64,000 nucleotides of DNA from assembly GCA_947626395.1 (NCBI GenBank), contig CANQRU010000005.1, forward strand, positions 60,792 through 124,791, written 5' to 3'. Position numbers and translations under genes: made by a program. This document shows positions 26,249 to 34,299 of the stretch, piece after piece. A model generated the notes under the pieces. The model saw nothing but the letters and a program-made list of their open reading frames with translations, searched no databases and was not told the DNA's origin. Each line of letters starts with the position of its first letter. The stretch's first letter is position 1. Origin of the DNA: an uncultured Lachnospiraceae bacterium. Lineage in GTDB: Bacteria; Bacillota; Clostridia; Lachnospirales; Lachnospiraceae.

Positions 26249-27970
26249 ATGAACGATACAGTGAGCATGGTCTTCGGACTTACGGGAGGGCTTGCATTGT
26301 TCCTGTTCGGAATGAACAGCATGAGCGAGAATCTGCAGAAGGTGGCCGGAGACCGCATGAAGAGGATACTTGGGATCCTGACGAAGAATCCGGTTATGGG
26401 GGCCGTGGCGGGGGCTTTGGTGACGGCCGTCCTGCAGAGCAGTTCGGCCACCACCGTTATGGCGATCGGCTTTGTCAGCGCCGGCCTTATGAGCCTGCCG
26501 CAGGCGATCTCCGTCATCTTCGGCGCGAATATCGGCACCACGATGACCGCCCAGCTTATGGCGTTTAAGATCACGGATTATATCTATCCGATCATCTTTG
26601 CGGGTTTTCTGCTAAATTTTCTCGGTAAAAAAGAACAGATTAAAAATCTTGGCACCGTGATCTTCTCTTTCGGACTGCTTTTTGAAGGGATCGAGACCAT
26701 GGGCAGCGTTATGAAGCCGCTGGCGGGCAGTCCCATTTTCACGGATCTGATGGGAAAGGTCTCGGAGACGCCGGTGCTGGGCGTTCTTCTGGGCGCCTGC
26801 ATGACGCTGGTGGTGCAGAGCAGTTCAGCTACGATCGCCGTGCTGCAGAATTTCGCGGCCCAGGCGGGAGCGGACGGGGTCCACAGTGTGATCGGCCTGG
26901 CCGGCGCGATCCCGATCCTTCTGGGCGATAATATCGGTACGACGATCACGGCGCTTCTGGCATCCATCGGCCAGTCTAAGGATGCCAAAAGGACGGCGCT
27001 GGCCCACAGTATTTTCAATATCAGCGGCAGTCTGGTCTTCGTATGTATTATTCCGGTGTTCGCCCGGTTCGTGACGGCGATTTCGCCGAAAGGGCCGGAG
27101 ATTGCGGTGATCTCCAGACAGATCGCCAACGCGCATACCGCATTTAATGTAGCCTGTACGCTGGCGTGGCTTCCGCTGATCCCGCTGATGGTGAAGATCG
27201 TCACATCGCTGGTGCGCGGCAGCGACAGGATGGCGGCGGAATCCGGCCGGCCGCGGTATCTGGATGAGAAGGTGATCGGCCAGCCGGTGGCGGCCATGTA
27301 CCTGGTTTCCAATGAGATCAGCCGCTGTGCGGATCTGACCTCGGAAATGCTGGCGGCCGCGCGCTCCGAGCTGACCGGGCGGAGTTCGGATCCGGCGGCG
27401 TTCGACGGATTTTACGGGGCGGTGAAGGAACTGCAGGGAGCGATCGTCAGCTATATATCCCGAATGTTCGCCCGCGGCGGTCTCACGGAGGGACAGTCGG
27501 AGCGGGTGGCAGGGCTGCTGTCTGTGATCAACGATGTGGACCGGGTGGCCGACCGTTTTCAGGAGATCGTCGCAAGGACCCGCGGAATGATACGGGACAG
27601 GAAGAATTTCTCGGATGAGGCGAAGAAGGATCTCGGGGAATGCTTCTCCATCTCTGAGGAACTGTTCCACCGGGCGCTTCAGGCGGCAGCCACGGGGGAT
27701 CGGGCGATCGCCGCTCAGACAGCCCAGGGCCGCGCGTCTATGCGAAAGGCACAGAAGCGCTTCAGTAAGGCGCATCTGGCGCGTGTGAAGAAAAAGACCT
27801 GCGATGCGGCGCTTACCCGGGACTATACGGAGATCCTGTACGGCTTCGACCGGGTGGTCGACAGCTGCGTGGGAATAGCGGAAGAAGTGATGGACGGGGC
27901 TAGGTTCGTGACGATGGAAGACGTCGGGCTGCAGGGGGCGGAGCCGGCGGGGATGGGAGCAGGGGGCTGA
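26249..27970 (+). CDS. Na+/phosphate cotransporter with C-terminal PhoU-like domain
   Basis: 573 residues from ATG 26249, behind AGGAGG. Two inverted NaPi-II repeats, each with the QSSSAT signature (TAVLQSSSATTVMAIGF near residue 65 and LVVQSSSATIAVLQNF near 195), and 8-9 membrane segments in the first 350 residues. The last 200 residues are a helical PhoU-like domain. Imports phosphate with sodium as a second route beside Pst. The PhoP box upstream places it in the same regulon. The final GGGGGCTGA is repeated downstream. Confidence 0.92.
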   Translation: MNDTVSMVFGLTGGLALFLFGMNSMSENLQKVAGDRMKRILGILTKNPVMGAVAGALVTAVLQSSSATTVMAIGFVSAGLMSLPQAISVIFGANIGTTMTAQLMAFKITDYIYPIIFAGFLLNFLGKKEQIKNLGTVIFSFGLLFEGIETMGSVMKPLAGSPIFTDLMGKVSETPVLGVLLGACMTLVVQSSSATIAVLQNFAAQAGADGVHSVIGLAGAIPILLGDNIGTTITALLASIGQSKDAKRTALAHSIFNISGSLVFVCIIPVFARFVTAISPKGPEIAVISRQIANAHTAFNVACTLAWLPLIPLMVKIVTSLVRGSDRMAAESGRPRYLDEKVIGQPVAAMYLVSNEISRCADLTSEMLAAARSELTGRSSDPAAFDGFYGAVKELQGAIVSYISRMFARGGLTEGQSERVAGLLSVINDVDRVADRFQEIVARTRGMIRDRKNFSDEAKKDLGECFSISEELFHRALQAAATGDRAIAAQTAQGRASMRKAQKRFSKAHLARVKKKTCDAALTRDYTEILYGFDRVVDSCVGIAEEVMDGARFVTMEDVGLQGAEPAGMGAGG

Positions 27971-28008
27971 AGCGATCATACGGGGCAGGCGCAGGAGGCT
28001 GAAGCGAT
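27965..28008 (+). repeat. Tandem copy (32 bp) of the Na/Pi gene stop region
   Basis: GGCTGAAGCGAT occurs at 27965-27976, spanning the stop codon, and again at 27997-28008, with GG(G)GCAGG..GCAGG in between. Confidence 0.6.
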
Positions 28009-28114
28009 TACCCGGAGGTCTTGTTTGTGCCGGGCTTGGCGCTTTGAGCAATGTAATCTTGAAGAAACGAGTTTGGTATAACGTACATGATATAAATACG
28101 GCGAACTTATCTAT

Positions 28115-28150
28115 ACAGACGGCAGCGAATTTCGTTACCGCCTGTTTTTT
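28115..28150 (+). terminator. Intrinsic terminator before the envelope module
   Basis: Imperfect stem ACAG-CGG-CGAA with TTCG-CCG-CTGT followed by TTTTTT (28145-28150). It separates the Na/Pi gene from the next promoter. Confidence 0.6.
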
Positions 28151-28159
28151 AATATTTCT

Positions 28160-28202
28160 CAAACAAAACTTGAAAGTTTCGCAAACATTCCGGCAGTATA
28201 AT
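28160..28202 (+). promoter_or_regulatory. Promoter P1 with 28-bp module operator
   Basis: CAAACA at 28160 and 28182 (22 bases apart) frame AACTTGAA and GTTT. A TATAAT -10 at 28197-28202 starts 15 bases after the second CAAACA. The box covers the -35 position, as for an OmpR-type activator. Confidence 0.78.
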
Positions 28203-28248
28203 ATAGTCGTCAAGTGAGAGATCACTAAAAAACCGGAGGTGTATTTCA

Positions 28249-28617
28249 ATGAAAAAGAAAAATTTTGTTACTCTTATCATGAGCGTTGTCGGCGGTCTTC
28301 TCTTTGCGCTCGGTATGTGCATGGGACTTCTTCCGGAGTGGAACGCGCTGAAGCCCGGCATTGTGATTGGTGTGGTCGGCGCGGTGATCCTGCTGGCCAT
28401 GGTGCTGGTTCGCAGGAAGATGGACGGTAAGCCTATGATCGTCTTAAACGGCAAGTCCATCGGGACAACGCTTCTCAGCATTCTCGGCGCAATCGTTCTC
28501 GGCGTGGGAATGTGCATGGTCATGGTGTGGGATATGCTGGTCTGGGGCATTGTCGTCGGAATCATCGGGATTGTCCTGCTGCTCTGCCTGATCCCCGTCA
28601 TCAAAGGACTGAAATAA
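28249..28617 (+). CDS. Small four-helix membrane protein of the envelope module
   Basis: 122 residues. Four hydrophobic segments (about 8-28, 34-53, 68-90, 93-118). Two GMCM motifs follow helices 1 and 3, pointing to an internal duplication: G.LLFALGMCMGLLPEW and GAIVLGVGMCMVMVWD. A related protein, with GVGMCCTMLPGWE, is encoded at the far end of the module behind the same operator. Function unknown; an envelope-stress role is inferred from the neighbouring two-component system. Confidence 0.8.
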   Translation: MKKKNFVTLIMSVVGGLLFALGMCMGLLPEWNALKPGIVIGVVGAVILLAMVLVRRKMDGKPMIVLNGKSIGTTLLSILGAIVLGVGMCMVMVWDMLVWGIVVGIIGIVLLLCLIPVIKGLK

Positions 28618-28630
28618 GGAGGTACAGATC

Positions 28631-28729
28631 ATGAAGAAATTCATCATTCTCACAGTCGTAACAGCCGTAGCCGGCGCTGCGGCGGCAGTCATCGCGGTCA
28701 TTCGCCGTAAAACAGCAAATCCGTGTTGA
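28631..28729 (+). CDS. 32-residue membrane peptide
   Basis: ATG 28631 follows AGGAGG at the end of the upstream gene. The product is MKKFII, a single hydrophobic helix rich in Ala/Val (about residues 5-24), then RRKTANPC. It has its own ribosome binding site and lies between two genes of the same operon, so it is probably real. Function unknown. Confidence 0.6.
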   Translation: MKKFIILTVVTAVAGAAAAVIAVIRRKTANPC

Positions 28730-28747
28730 ACACAGGAGGATTTTATC

Positions 28748-29029
28748 ATGGCAAAATCAAAGCTCGTACAGGCAAACGAAAAAATCGCTGACGCGGTTGT
28801 CGGCGGGTATAAGAAGATCGAAGAAAGCGTTGTTGGCGGTTATCAGAAGATTGAGAACGGTGTCGTAGGCGCATATAAGAAAGTCGAGGACGGGTTCGTG
28901 GATAAGTTTCTGACCCATGAGGATGAAACCGTGGAGGATGCGAAAAAACGTCTTCATGAGGAACAGGATCAGCACGAAGCCGCTGCCGGAGCCAGCGTTG
29001 AGGCAGACAAGAACGCCGGAAAGCATTAA
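28748..29029 (+). CDS. Small amphipathic 11-mer-repeat protein
   Basis: 93 residues, behind CACAGGAGG. Residues 16-50 are three 11-residue repeats of the form VVGGYKKIEES, VVGGYQKIENG, VVGAYKKVEDG, then FVDKFL. Such 11-mers make amphipathic helices like apolipoproteins or LEA proteins. The C-terminal half is highly charged. It may coat the membrane or bind lipid under stress. Third gene from P1, followed by a terminator. Confidence 0.78.
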   Translation: MAKSKLVQANEKIADAVVGGYKKIEESVVGGYQKIENGVVGAYKKVEDGFVDKFLTHEDETVEDAKKRLHEEQDQHEAAAGASVEADKNAGKH

Positions 29030-29040
29030 ATACCGATTTC

Positions 29041-29077
29041 GCGCCGCACATACTTCATCTGTGCGGCGCATTTTTTT
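29041..29077 (+). terminator. Intrinsic terminator
   Basis: GCGCCGCACA (29041-29050) and TGTGCGGCGC (29060-29069), 10 perfect pairs, then A and seven T. Confidence 0.9.
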
Positions 29078-29103
29078 GAAATATTTTTGATAAAGCCGAA
29101 ACG

Positions 29104-29135
29104 CAAACAAAACTTTAACATTTGGGTGTTATAAT
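29104..29135 (+). promoter_or_regulatory. Promoter P2 of the module's two-component operon
   Basis: CAAACAAAACTT (29104-29115) matches the first half of the P1/P3 box. TATAAT lies at 29130-29135. The box is 11 bases, one helical turn, nearer the -10 than in P1 and P3, and the second CAAACA is missing. Confidence 0.65.
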
Positions 29136-29165
29136 AAGAAAAACGGATTCACGGAGGCACATATT

Positions 29166-29837
29166 ATGTTTCAGATATTAGTGGTGGAGGACGACAAAGA
29201 CTTAAACCGCACGGTCTGTTCTTTTCTGAACAACAGTGGTTATAAAGCTGTGGGGTGCATTTCTGCGAATGAAGCCTATGACGCCATGTATGGGGACACC
29301 TTTGACCTGATCGTCTCTGATATTATGATGCCCGGTATTGACGGTTATGAGTTTGCGAAAATGGTGCGCTCGCTTAACGAGGATATACCCATCCTCTTTA
29401 TGACGGCGCGGGATGATTTTGCGTCCAAACAGAAAGGCTACCGAATCGGAATTGATGATTACATGGTCAAACCTATCGACCTTGACGAGCTTTTCCTGCG
29501 GATCGGGGCGCTTTTGCGCCGGGCGAAGATCGCCACTTCTCACAAGCTGGAGATCGGCAAGCTGCGGCTTGACATGGACGAGCGCACGGCGGTCTATGAC
29601 GGGGATGAAATTCCCCTGACAACGCGGGAGTTCAATATCATCTACAAGCTGCTATCCTATCCCGGAAAGACCTTCACCCGTACCCAGCTTATGGACGAGT
29701 TTTGGGATGCCGAAACGAACACTGCGCCGAGAGCGGTTGACGTTTACATGACAAAGCTGCGCGGAAAGTTTGAGAAATGTACGGAATTTAAACTCAAAAC
29801 CGTTCACGGTTTGGGCTATAAGGCGGTGATCCTGTGA
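29166..29837 (+). CDS. OmpR-family response regulator of the envelope module
   Basis: 223 residues, behind CGGAGG. Receiver: EDDKDLNRTV, Asp in DLIVSDIMMPGIDGYEFA, TARDD, Lys in YMVKPIDLDELF. Winged helix: LTTREFNIIYKLLSYPGKTFTRTQLMDEFWD...PRAVDVYMTKLRGKFE...KTVHGLGYKA. The gene stop overlaps the kinase GTG start. Likely binds the repeated operator at P1-P3. Confidence 0.92.
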   Translation: MFQILVVEDDKDLNRTVCSFLNNSGYKAVGCISANEAYDAMYGDTFDLIVSDIMMPGIDGYEFAKMVRSLNEDIPILFMTARDDFASKQKGYRIGIDDYMVKPIDLDELFLRIGALLRRAKIATSHKLEIGKLRLDMDERTAVYDGDEIPLTTREFNIIYKLLSYPGKTFTRTQLMDEFWDAETNTAPRAVDVYMTKLRGKFEKCTEFKLKTVHGLGYKAVIL

Positions 29838-30934
29838 AATCTGATTCAAATTTCAGACGGTTTCTGTTCTCTCTGAGAAGTTATGTAGCCTTTTTCCTGC
29901 TGATGTCCTTTGTAATCACCTGCTGTATGCTGCTGTTTCTGACTACGCTGGCAGGCTCCATGGAAATCACCTATACCGAGCGCGGGATTCGTCTGGCCGC
30001 TGTCACAACATTCGGCAATGTAATTTTTCTGAGCTTACTGTGTACCGTAATCGACGGCGTACGTCGGAAATATATGGTGGAACGCCCAGTGCGGCGGATC
30101 GTGCAGGGGGCGGAAAAACTCATGCAGGGCGACTTTTCCACACGGATCGAACCCTATCATGGGATTGATGACCGGGCTGGCTTTGATACAATCATCGACT
30201 ATTTCAACTGCATGGCGGAGGAACTTTCCGGCGTTGAGACTTTACGGACGGATTTCATCGCCAATGTATCCCACGAATTGAAAACGCCGCTGGCCATCAT
30301 GCAGAATTACGGAACCATGCTTCAAAGCCCCGACCTGACAGAAGCCCAGCGGATGGAGTATGCGAAGGCTATTACTGAGCAGTCTCGCCGCTTGGCCGAT
30401 CTCATTACGAATATTTTGAAGCTGAACCGACTGGAAAATCAGCAGATTTATCCCACAGCGAAACGGTACAATCTCGGCGAGCAGCTTGCCGAGTGCCTTT
30501 TGAACTTTGAAAGCACATGGGAGAAAAAGAGCATTGATATTGAGACGGACATTGAGGAAGATGTCTTGGTCGAATCGGACGACGAGCTGCTGTCACTCGT
30601 TTGGAACAACCTGTTCTCAAACGCCTTGAAATTTACGGAACCCGGCGGCACGGTGTCCGTGACACTGAAAACCGAAGGCGATTATGCCACTGTCCGGGTA
30701 TCAGACACCGGCTGTGGTATTTCACTGGAAACCGGCAAACATATCTTTGAAAAGTTCTATCAGGGCGACACCTCCCATGCCACACAGGGCAACGGCTTGG
30801 GGCTGGCGCTTGTCAGGAGGGTGGCGGATATTGTCGGCGGGGATATTTCCGTAGAGAGCGAAGTCGGAAAAGGAAGTACCTTTACGGTGAAGATCGGGAG
30901 GGCAGCGAATGGAGACATTCAAAAAGATTCTTAA
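29834..30934 (+). CDS. Sensor histidine kinase of the envelope module
   Basis: 366 residues, GTG start overlapping the regulator stop by four bases. Two transmembrane helices (about 14-40 and 50-72) with a very short outer loop of about 15 residues, which points to sensing inside the membrane, as in cell-envelope stress kinases. HAMP region (RPVRRIVQGAEKLMQGDFSTRI), HisKA FIANVSHELKTPLAIM, N box LVWNNLFSNALKF, DTGCGI, and NGLGLALVRR. The next gene starts within its last codons. Confidence 0.92.
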   Translation: MKSDSNFRRFLFSLRSYVAFFLLMSFVITCCMLLFLTTLAGSMEITYTERGIRLAAVTTFGNVIFLSLLCTVIDGVRRKYMVERPVRRIVQGAEKLMQGDFSTRIEPYHGIDDRAGFDTIIDYFNCMAEELSGVETLRTDFIANVSHELKTPLAIMQNYGTMLQSPDLTEAQRMEYAKAITEQSRRLADLITNILKLNRLENQQIYPTAKRYNLGEQLAECLLNFESTWEKKSIDIETDIEEDVLVESDDELLSLVWNNLFSNALKFTEPGGTVSVTLKTEGDYATVRVSDTGCGISLETGKHIFEKFYQGDTSHATQGNGLGLALVRRVADIVGGDISVESEVGKGSTFTVKIGRAANGDIQKDS

Positions 30935-31823
30935 AAAGATATTCTGTCTGCCCCCGCTCCCGACGGTTTTGGCAGCGCTTTTCGGCTACGGGTTTGTGAT
31001 AGCCGTATTTGCGTTCGATATTCAAAACCCCATTCTGCGATATGCCTCCTACGCAGCTTCAGCCTATGCGCTGATCGTCACCTGCACGGGGCTTGTTTAT
31101 GTCAATACGGCGATAGGTGGTGTCAAAAAGTTCGTCTCCGATCATCCGCTGATGAAAAAATTCCGCTCCACCAAGGTAGGCGAAAAATACATGACCGATG
31201 TGCGTTTCCGGGCGGGAGTTTCCTTGTATCAGGGCTTTTTTATCAATCTCCTGTATATCGTTATGAAACTGGTATCGGGTATTGTCTACCGCTCCACATG
31301 GTTCATTGCGCTTGCGGTCTATTACATTTTGCTTGCTGTGATGCGCTTTCTACTGGTACGGCGGCTGAATGTGCGGGACGAAGCATCGGAGCTGCGCCGT
31401 TATCGGCTGTGCGGGATCATGCTTTTGTTTATGAATCAGGCGCTTGCTGGAATCGTTATATTTATGGTGCATCAGAACCGGGGCTTTGATTATCCGGGAC
31501 TGCTCATCTATGCGATGGCCGCGTATGCCTTTTACGCTGTCATAGTTGCCGTAATCAATATCGTAAAGACCCGAAAGCATAAAAGTCCGATTCTGTCTGC
31601 TGCAAAGGCAATCAACCTTGTTGCCGCGTTAGTGTCTATCCTCTCGTTGGAAACAGCAATGATGGCGCAGTTCGGTGGGGACGACGATCCGATCTTCCGT
31701 CAGGTTATGACTGCCGCGACGGGAGGCGGCGTCTGTACCATCGTGATCGGTATGGCGATTTACATGATCTGTCGGGCAAATAAAAATCTTAAAAAGATTG
31801 AATTTAAAAATTTTCAAACATAA
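30909..31823 (+). CDS. Polytopic membrane protein of the envelope module
   Basis: 304 residues; ATG 30909 overlaps the kinase end by 26 bases and has GGGAGG upstream inside it. About eight hydrophobic segments and a basic C-terminal tail (CRANKNLKKIEFKNFQT). No recognised transporter motif. Coupling to the kinase suggests it is a partner or target in the same membrane response. The P3 operator begins within its last codons. Confidence 0.78.
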   Translation: METFKKILKKIFCLPPLPTVLAALFGYGFVIAVFAFDIQNPILRYASYAASAYALIVTCTGLVYVNTAIGGVKKFVSDHPLMKKFRSTKVGEKYMTDVRFRAGVSLYQGFFINLLYIVMKLVSGIVYRSTWFIALAVYYILLAVMRFLLVRRLNVRDEASELRRYRLCGIMLLFMNQALAGIVIFMVHQNRGFDYPGLLIYAMAAYAFYAVIVAVINIVKTRKHKSPILSAAKAINLVAALVSILSLETAMMAQFGGDDDPIFRQVMTAATGGGVCTIVIGMAIYMICRANKNLKKIEFKNFQT

Positions 31824-31857
31824 CTTGAATGTTTTGCAAACAGTTGACTGCTACAAT
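31815..31857 (+). promoter_or_regulatory. Promoter P3 with 28-bp module operator
   Basis: CAAACA at 31815 and 31837, with AACTTGAA and GTTT between; 25 of 28 bases equal those of P1. TACAAT -10 at 31852-31857 gives exactly the P1 spacing (37 and 15 bases). The site starts inside the upstream gene. Confidence 0.8.
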
Positions 31858-31888
31858 AACCGCAGAATCCCGAAAGGAGTAATGGATC

Positions 31889-32272
31889 ATGGAAGAAAAG
31901 AAAGAAACCTTCACCTATACCTATTCCGCAAAGGAGCAGGAAGAAATCAAAAAGATTCGGGACAAATATGCGCCCTCGACAAAAGAAGAAACAACTATGG
32001 AGCAGCTTCGCCGTCTGGATGAAAGCGCCACAAAGGGAGCAACTGTCGTATCGCTGATCGTAGGGATTATCAGCTCCCTGCTGCTTGGCGTTGGGATGTG
32101 CTGCACGATGCTGCCCGGCTGGGAAGCCTATTTCATTCCGGGCATTGCGGTAGGCGTAGTCGGCATTATCGGCGTGATCGCTGCCTATCCGATCTACAAC
32201 CGCATGGTAAAGCGCAAGAGGGAAAAACTTGCGCCGGAAATCATGCGGCTGTCGGATAAACTGATGAAATGA
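31889..32272 (+). CDS. Small membrane protein, relative of the module's first gene
   Basis: 127 residues, behind AAAGGAG. A charged N-terminal 50 residues (YSAKEQEEIKKIRDKYAPSTKEETTMEQLRRLDESATKG) precedes two membrane helices with GVGMCCTMLPGWE between them, matching the GMCMGLLPEW of the first gene. Ends in a basic amphipathic tail. The shared motif and operator suggest the two act in the same response. Confidence 0.8.
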   Translation: MEEKKETFTYTYSAKEQEEIKKIRDKYAPSTKEETTMEQLRRLDESATKGATVVSLIVGIISSLLLGVGMCCTMLPGWEAYFIPGIAVGVVGIIGVIAAYPIYNRMVKRKREKLAPEIMRLSDKLMK

Positions 32273-32321
32273 TAAGGCAAGGAAAATGGGAAATAAATAG
32301 CAAAGCCGGAGATTGAGCCGG

Positions 32322-33083
32322 TCATCTGTCCAGAAGCCGGCTGACTGCCTTCACGGCCTCTTCGTCTGTTCTCCAGATCTGATACTCGCTGATGCCGGGA
32401 AGCCCCATGGAGACGGCCGGATTGCGATAGGTCATGCCGCTTTCCAGGACGGTCTTGCCGGACATATGAAAGGTGCGGACATCGGTGCGGGCAAGCAGTT
32501 CGCGGACCGTCCCGGCGTTTACGCCGCCTCCAGCCATGATGGCCGGACCGTGATCGGCGGACAGTTCCGCCAGTTTCTGAAGCAGGGGGAGTCCCTCATG
32601 GCAGGAGGACGCCTGGCCGGAGGTGAGGATCGTATTTATGCCCAGACGTCTGGCTTGTTCCCGGGCAGTAAACGGATCGCGGCACATGTCGAAGGCCCTG
32701 TGAAGCGTGACGGACATGCCGCGGGCGCAGTCCATGAAGCGGCTCACGCTGTCCGTATCGAGGGCGCCGTCGGGCTGCAGGCTTCCGACGACTACGCCGT
32801 CGGCGCCGGCCTCCGCGAAGGCACGGATCTCCCGGCAGATGATGTCGGTCTCTGCCTCGGAGTAGAGAAAATCGCCGAAGCGGGGGCGTATAAGCACATG
32901 GATGGGCAGGGAGACAAGTTCCCGGACTTTCTCATAAAGGGCCATCGTCGGCGTGGTGCCGCCGATGATCAGGTTGGCGCAGAGCTCCAGGCGGTCGGCG
33001 CCGCCGCGCTCCGCCGCGACGGCGGACTCGGGGGAGTCGACGCAGCATTCCAGAAGATATGGTTTTTTAGCCGATGATGTCAT
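32322..33083 (-). CDS. cutC: CutC family protein
   Basis: 253 residues from the ATG at 33083, behind AAGGAGT. TIM-barrel protein first linked to copper tolerance; its biochemical role is still unclear in the family. Typical strings: LLECCVDSPESAVAAERGGADRLELC at the N-terminus, HVLIRPRFGDFLYS, GVVVGSLQPDG, TLHRAFDMCRDP, ILTSGQASSCHEG, and IMAGGGVN. Convergent with the envelope module; no copper exporter is near. Confidence 0.93.
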   Translation of the reverse strand: MTSSAKKPYLLECCVDSPESAVAAERGGADRLELCANLIIGGTTPTMALYEKVRELVSLPIHVLIRPRFGDFLYSEAETDIICREIRAFAEAGADGVVVGSLQPDGALDTDSVSRFMDCARGMSVTLHRAFDMCRDPFTAREQARRLGINTILTSGQASSCHEGLPLLQKLAELSADHGPAIMAGGGVNAGTVRELLARTDVRTFHMSGKTVLESGMTYRNPAVSMGLPGISEYQIWRTDEEAVKAVSRLLDR

Positions 33084-33260
33084 AGGACTCCTTTCGCGGC
33101 GCCGCCCGGCAGGATGCGGATTCAGCATGATCCTGCCGTCCGGCGCTCAAAGCAACTACAGAAGATTATAGCACACTTTTCTTTCCTGTGCGAAGAAAAT
33201 CCGCAGATTTCCGGCATTTCCGGCAATAGAAGAATCCTGTTTTTAAAAAAGAATAGATAA

Positions 33261-33289
33261 TTGACCGCCCCGTCCTTTTGTGGTATGGT
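33261..33289 (+). promoter_or_regulatory. Promoter of the DapA-family gene
   Basis: TTGACC (33261-33266), 17-base spacer, TATGGT (33284-33289), 54 bases before the chosen start. Confidence 0.6.
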
Positions 33290-33342
33290 TATCTCATGCT
33301 GCGTGGTATATTGGGATGAAAAGTGACAGGAGAGAGATTTTT

Positions 33343-34260
33343 ATGGGAGGAAATCATTTCCCCGGCGGGGTCTGGCCGGTCATGCTGGCCCCGTTTACGG
33401 AGGACGGTCATATCGATTATCATGGGCTCGGTGAACTGGTGGAGTGGTATATCGCGAACGGCTCGTCCGGACTGTTCGCGGTCTGTCAGTCCACGGAAAT
33501 GTTCTGCCTGACGCTTGAGGAGCGGGTGGGGTACGCCCGGTTCGTGAAGGAGAAGGCGGCCGGAAGGGTGCCGGTCATCGCATCCGGACATATTTCTGAT
33601 TCCTTCGAGGATCAGGTGGAAGAGCTTAAGGCTGTCGCCGCCACCGGCGTGGACGCGGTGATCCTGATCACCAACCGGCTGGCGCGGCAGGATGAGAGCG
33701 ACGGGGTCTGGATGACGAATCTTGAGCGGCTTCTGGCGGCGCTGCCGGAAGAGATCAAGCTGGGCTTTTATGAATGTCCTTATCCGTATAAGCGGCTTCT
33801 GACGGCGGATATGATCCGTAAATGCGCCCGAACGGGCCGGTTTTATTTCCTGAAGGATACGTGCTGCGATATCGGGCAGATCCGGGAGAAGCTGAAGGCC
33901 ATTGAGGGAACGAATATGAAGCTTTATAACGCCAATACTGCAACCTTGCGGGAATCGCTTCTGCTAGGTGCGACAGGTTACAGCGGCGTCATGGCGAATA
34001 TGCAGTGCCGGTTGTACGCCAGGCTCTGTGCGGACCCGTCCGGCAGCCGGATGGAGGAGCTGTCCGATGCGCTGACGATCTGCGCGCTGATCGAACGGCA
34101 GGTGTATCCGGTGAATGCAAAATATTATCTGCAGCGGCAGGGGCTTCCGATCACCACAGTGACCCGGACGAAGGACCGGGCGCTTCTGGATGAAACGGCG
34201 AAGAGCGAAGTGGAGATGCTGGGGCGGATCACGGAGCGGCTGCGGAAGAAGTATTGCTGA
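33343..34260 (+). CDS. Dihydrodipicolinate synthase (DapA)-family aldolase/lyase
   Basis: 305 residues from ATG 33343, behind AGGAGAGA; an in-frame ATG at 33316 is possible. Class I aldolase barrel that forms a Schiff base with pyruvate-like substrates. The probable Schiff-base Lys is at 171 in YFLKDTCCD. Also GVWPVMLAPFTEDG and a CQSTEM segment replacing the usual GTTGE, so substrate is unlikely to be that of true DapA. Relatives include N-acetylneuraminate lyase and sugar-acid aldolases. No other pathway gene is next to it. Confidence 0.85.
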   Translation: MGGNHFPGGVWPVMLAPFTEDGHIDYHGLGELVEWYIANGSSGLFAVCQSTEMFCLTLEERVGYARFVKEKAAGRVPVIASGHISDSFEDQVEELKAVAATGVDAVILITNRLARQDESDGVWMTNLERLLAALPEEIKLGFYECPYPYKRLLTADMIRKCARTGRFYFLKDTCCDIGQIREKLKAIEGTNMKLYNANTATLRESLLLGATGYSGVMANMQCRLYARLCADPSGSRMEELSDALTICALIERQVYPVNAKYYLQRQGLPITTVTRTKDRALLDETAKSEVEMLGRITERLRKKYC

Positions 34261-34299
34261 TGCTGTAGCGTTTTTTGTCAGGAGGTTTTACATAGTTTT

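Noticed and set aside
26825..28249. 474-codon minus-strand frame
   Set aside because: Antisense of the Na/Pi gene that also runs through a terminator, a promoter and the 3' repeat.
28115..32272. Envelope module as an integrated mobile element
   Set aside because: It looks self-contained, but I saw no integrase, no flanking direct repeats and no tRNA edge.
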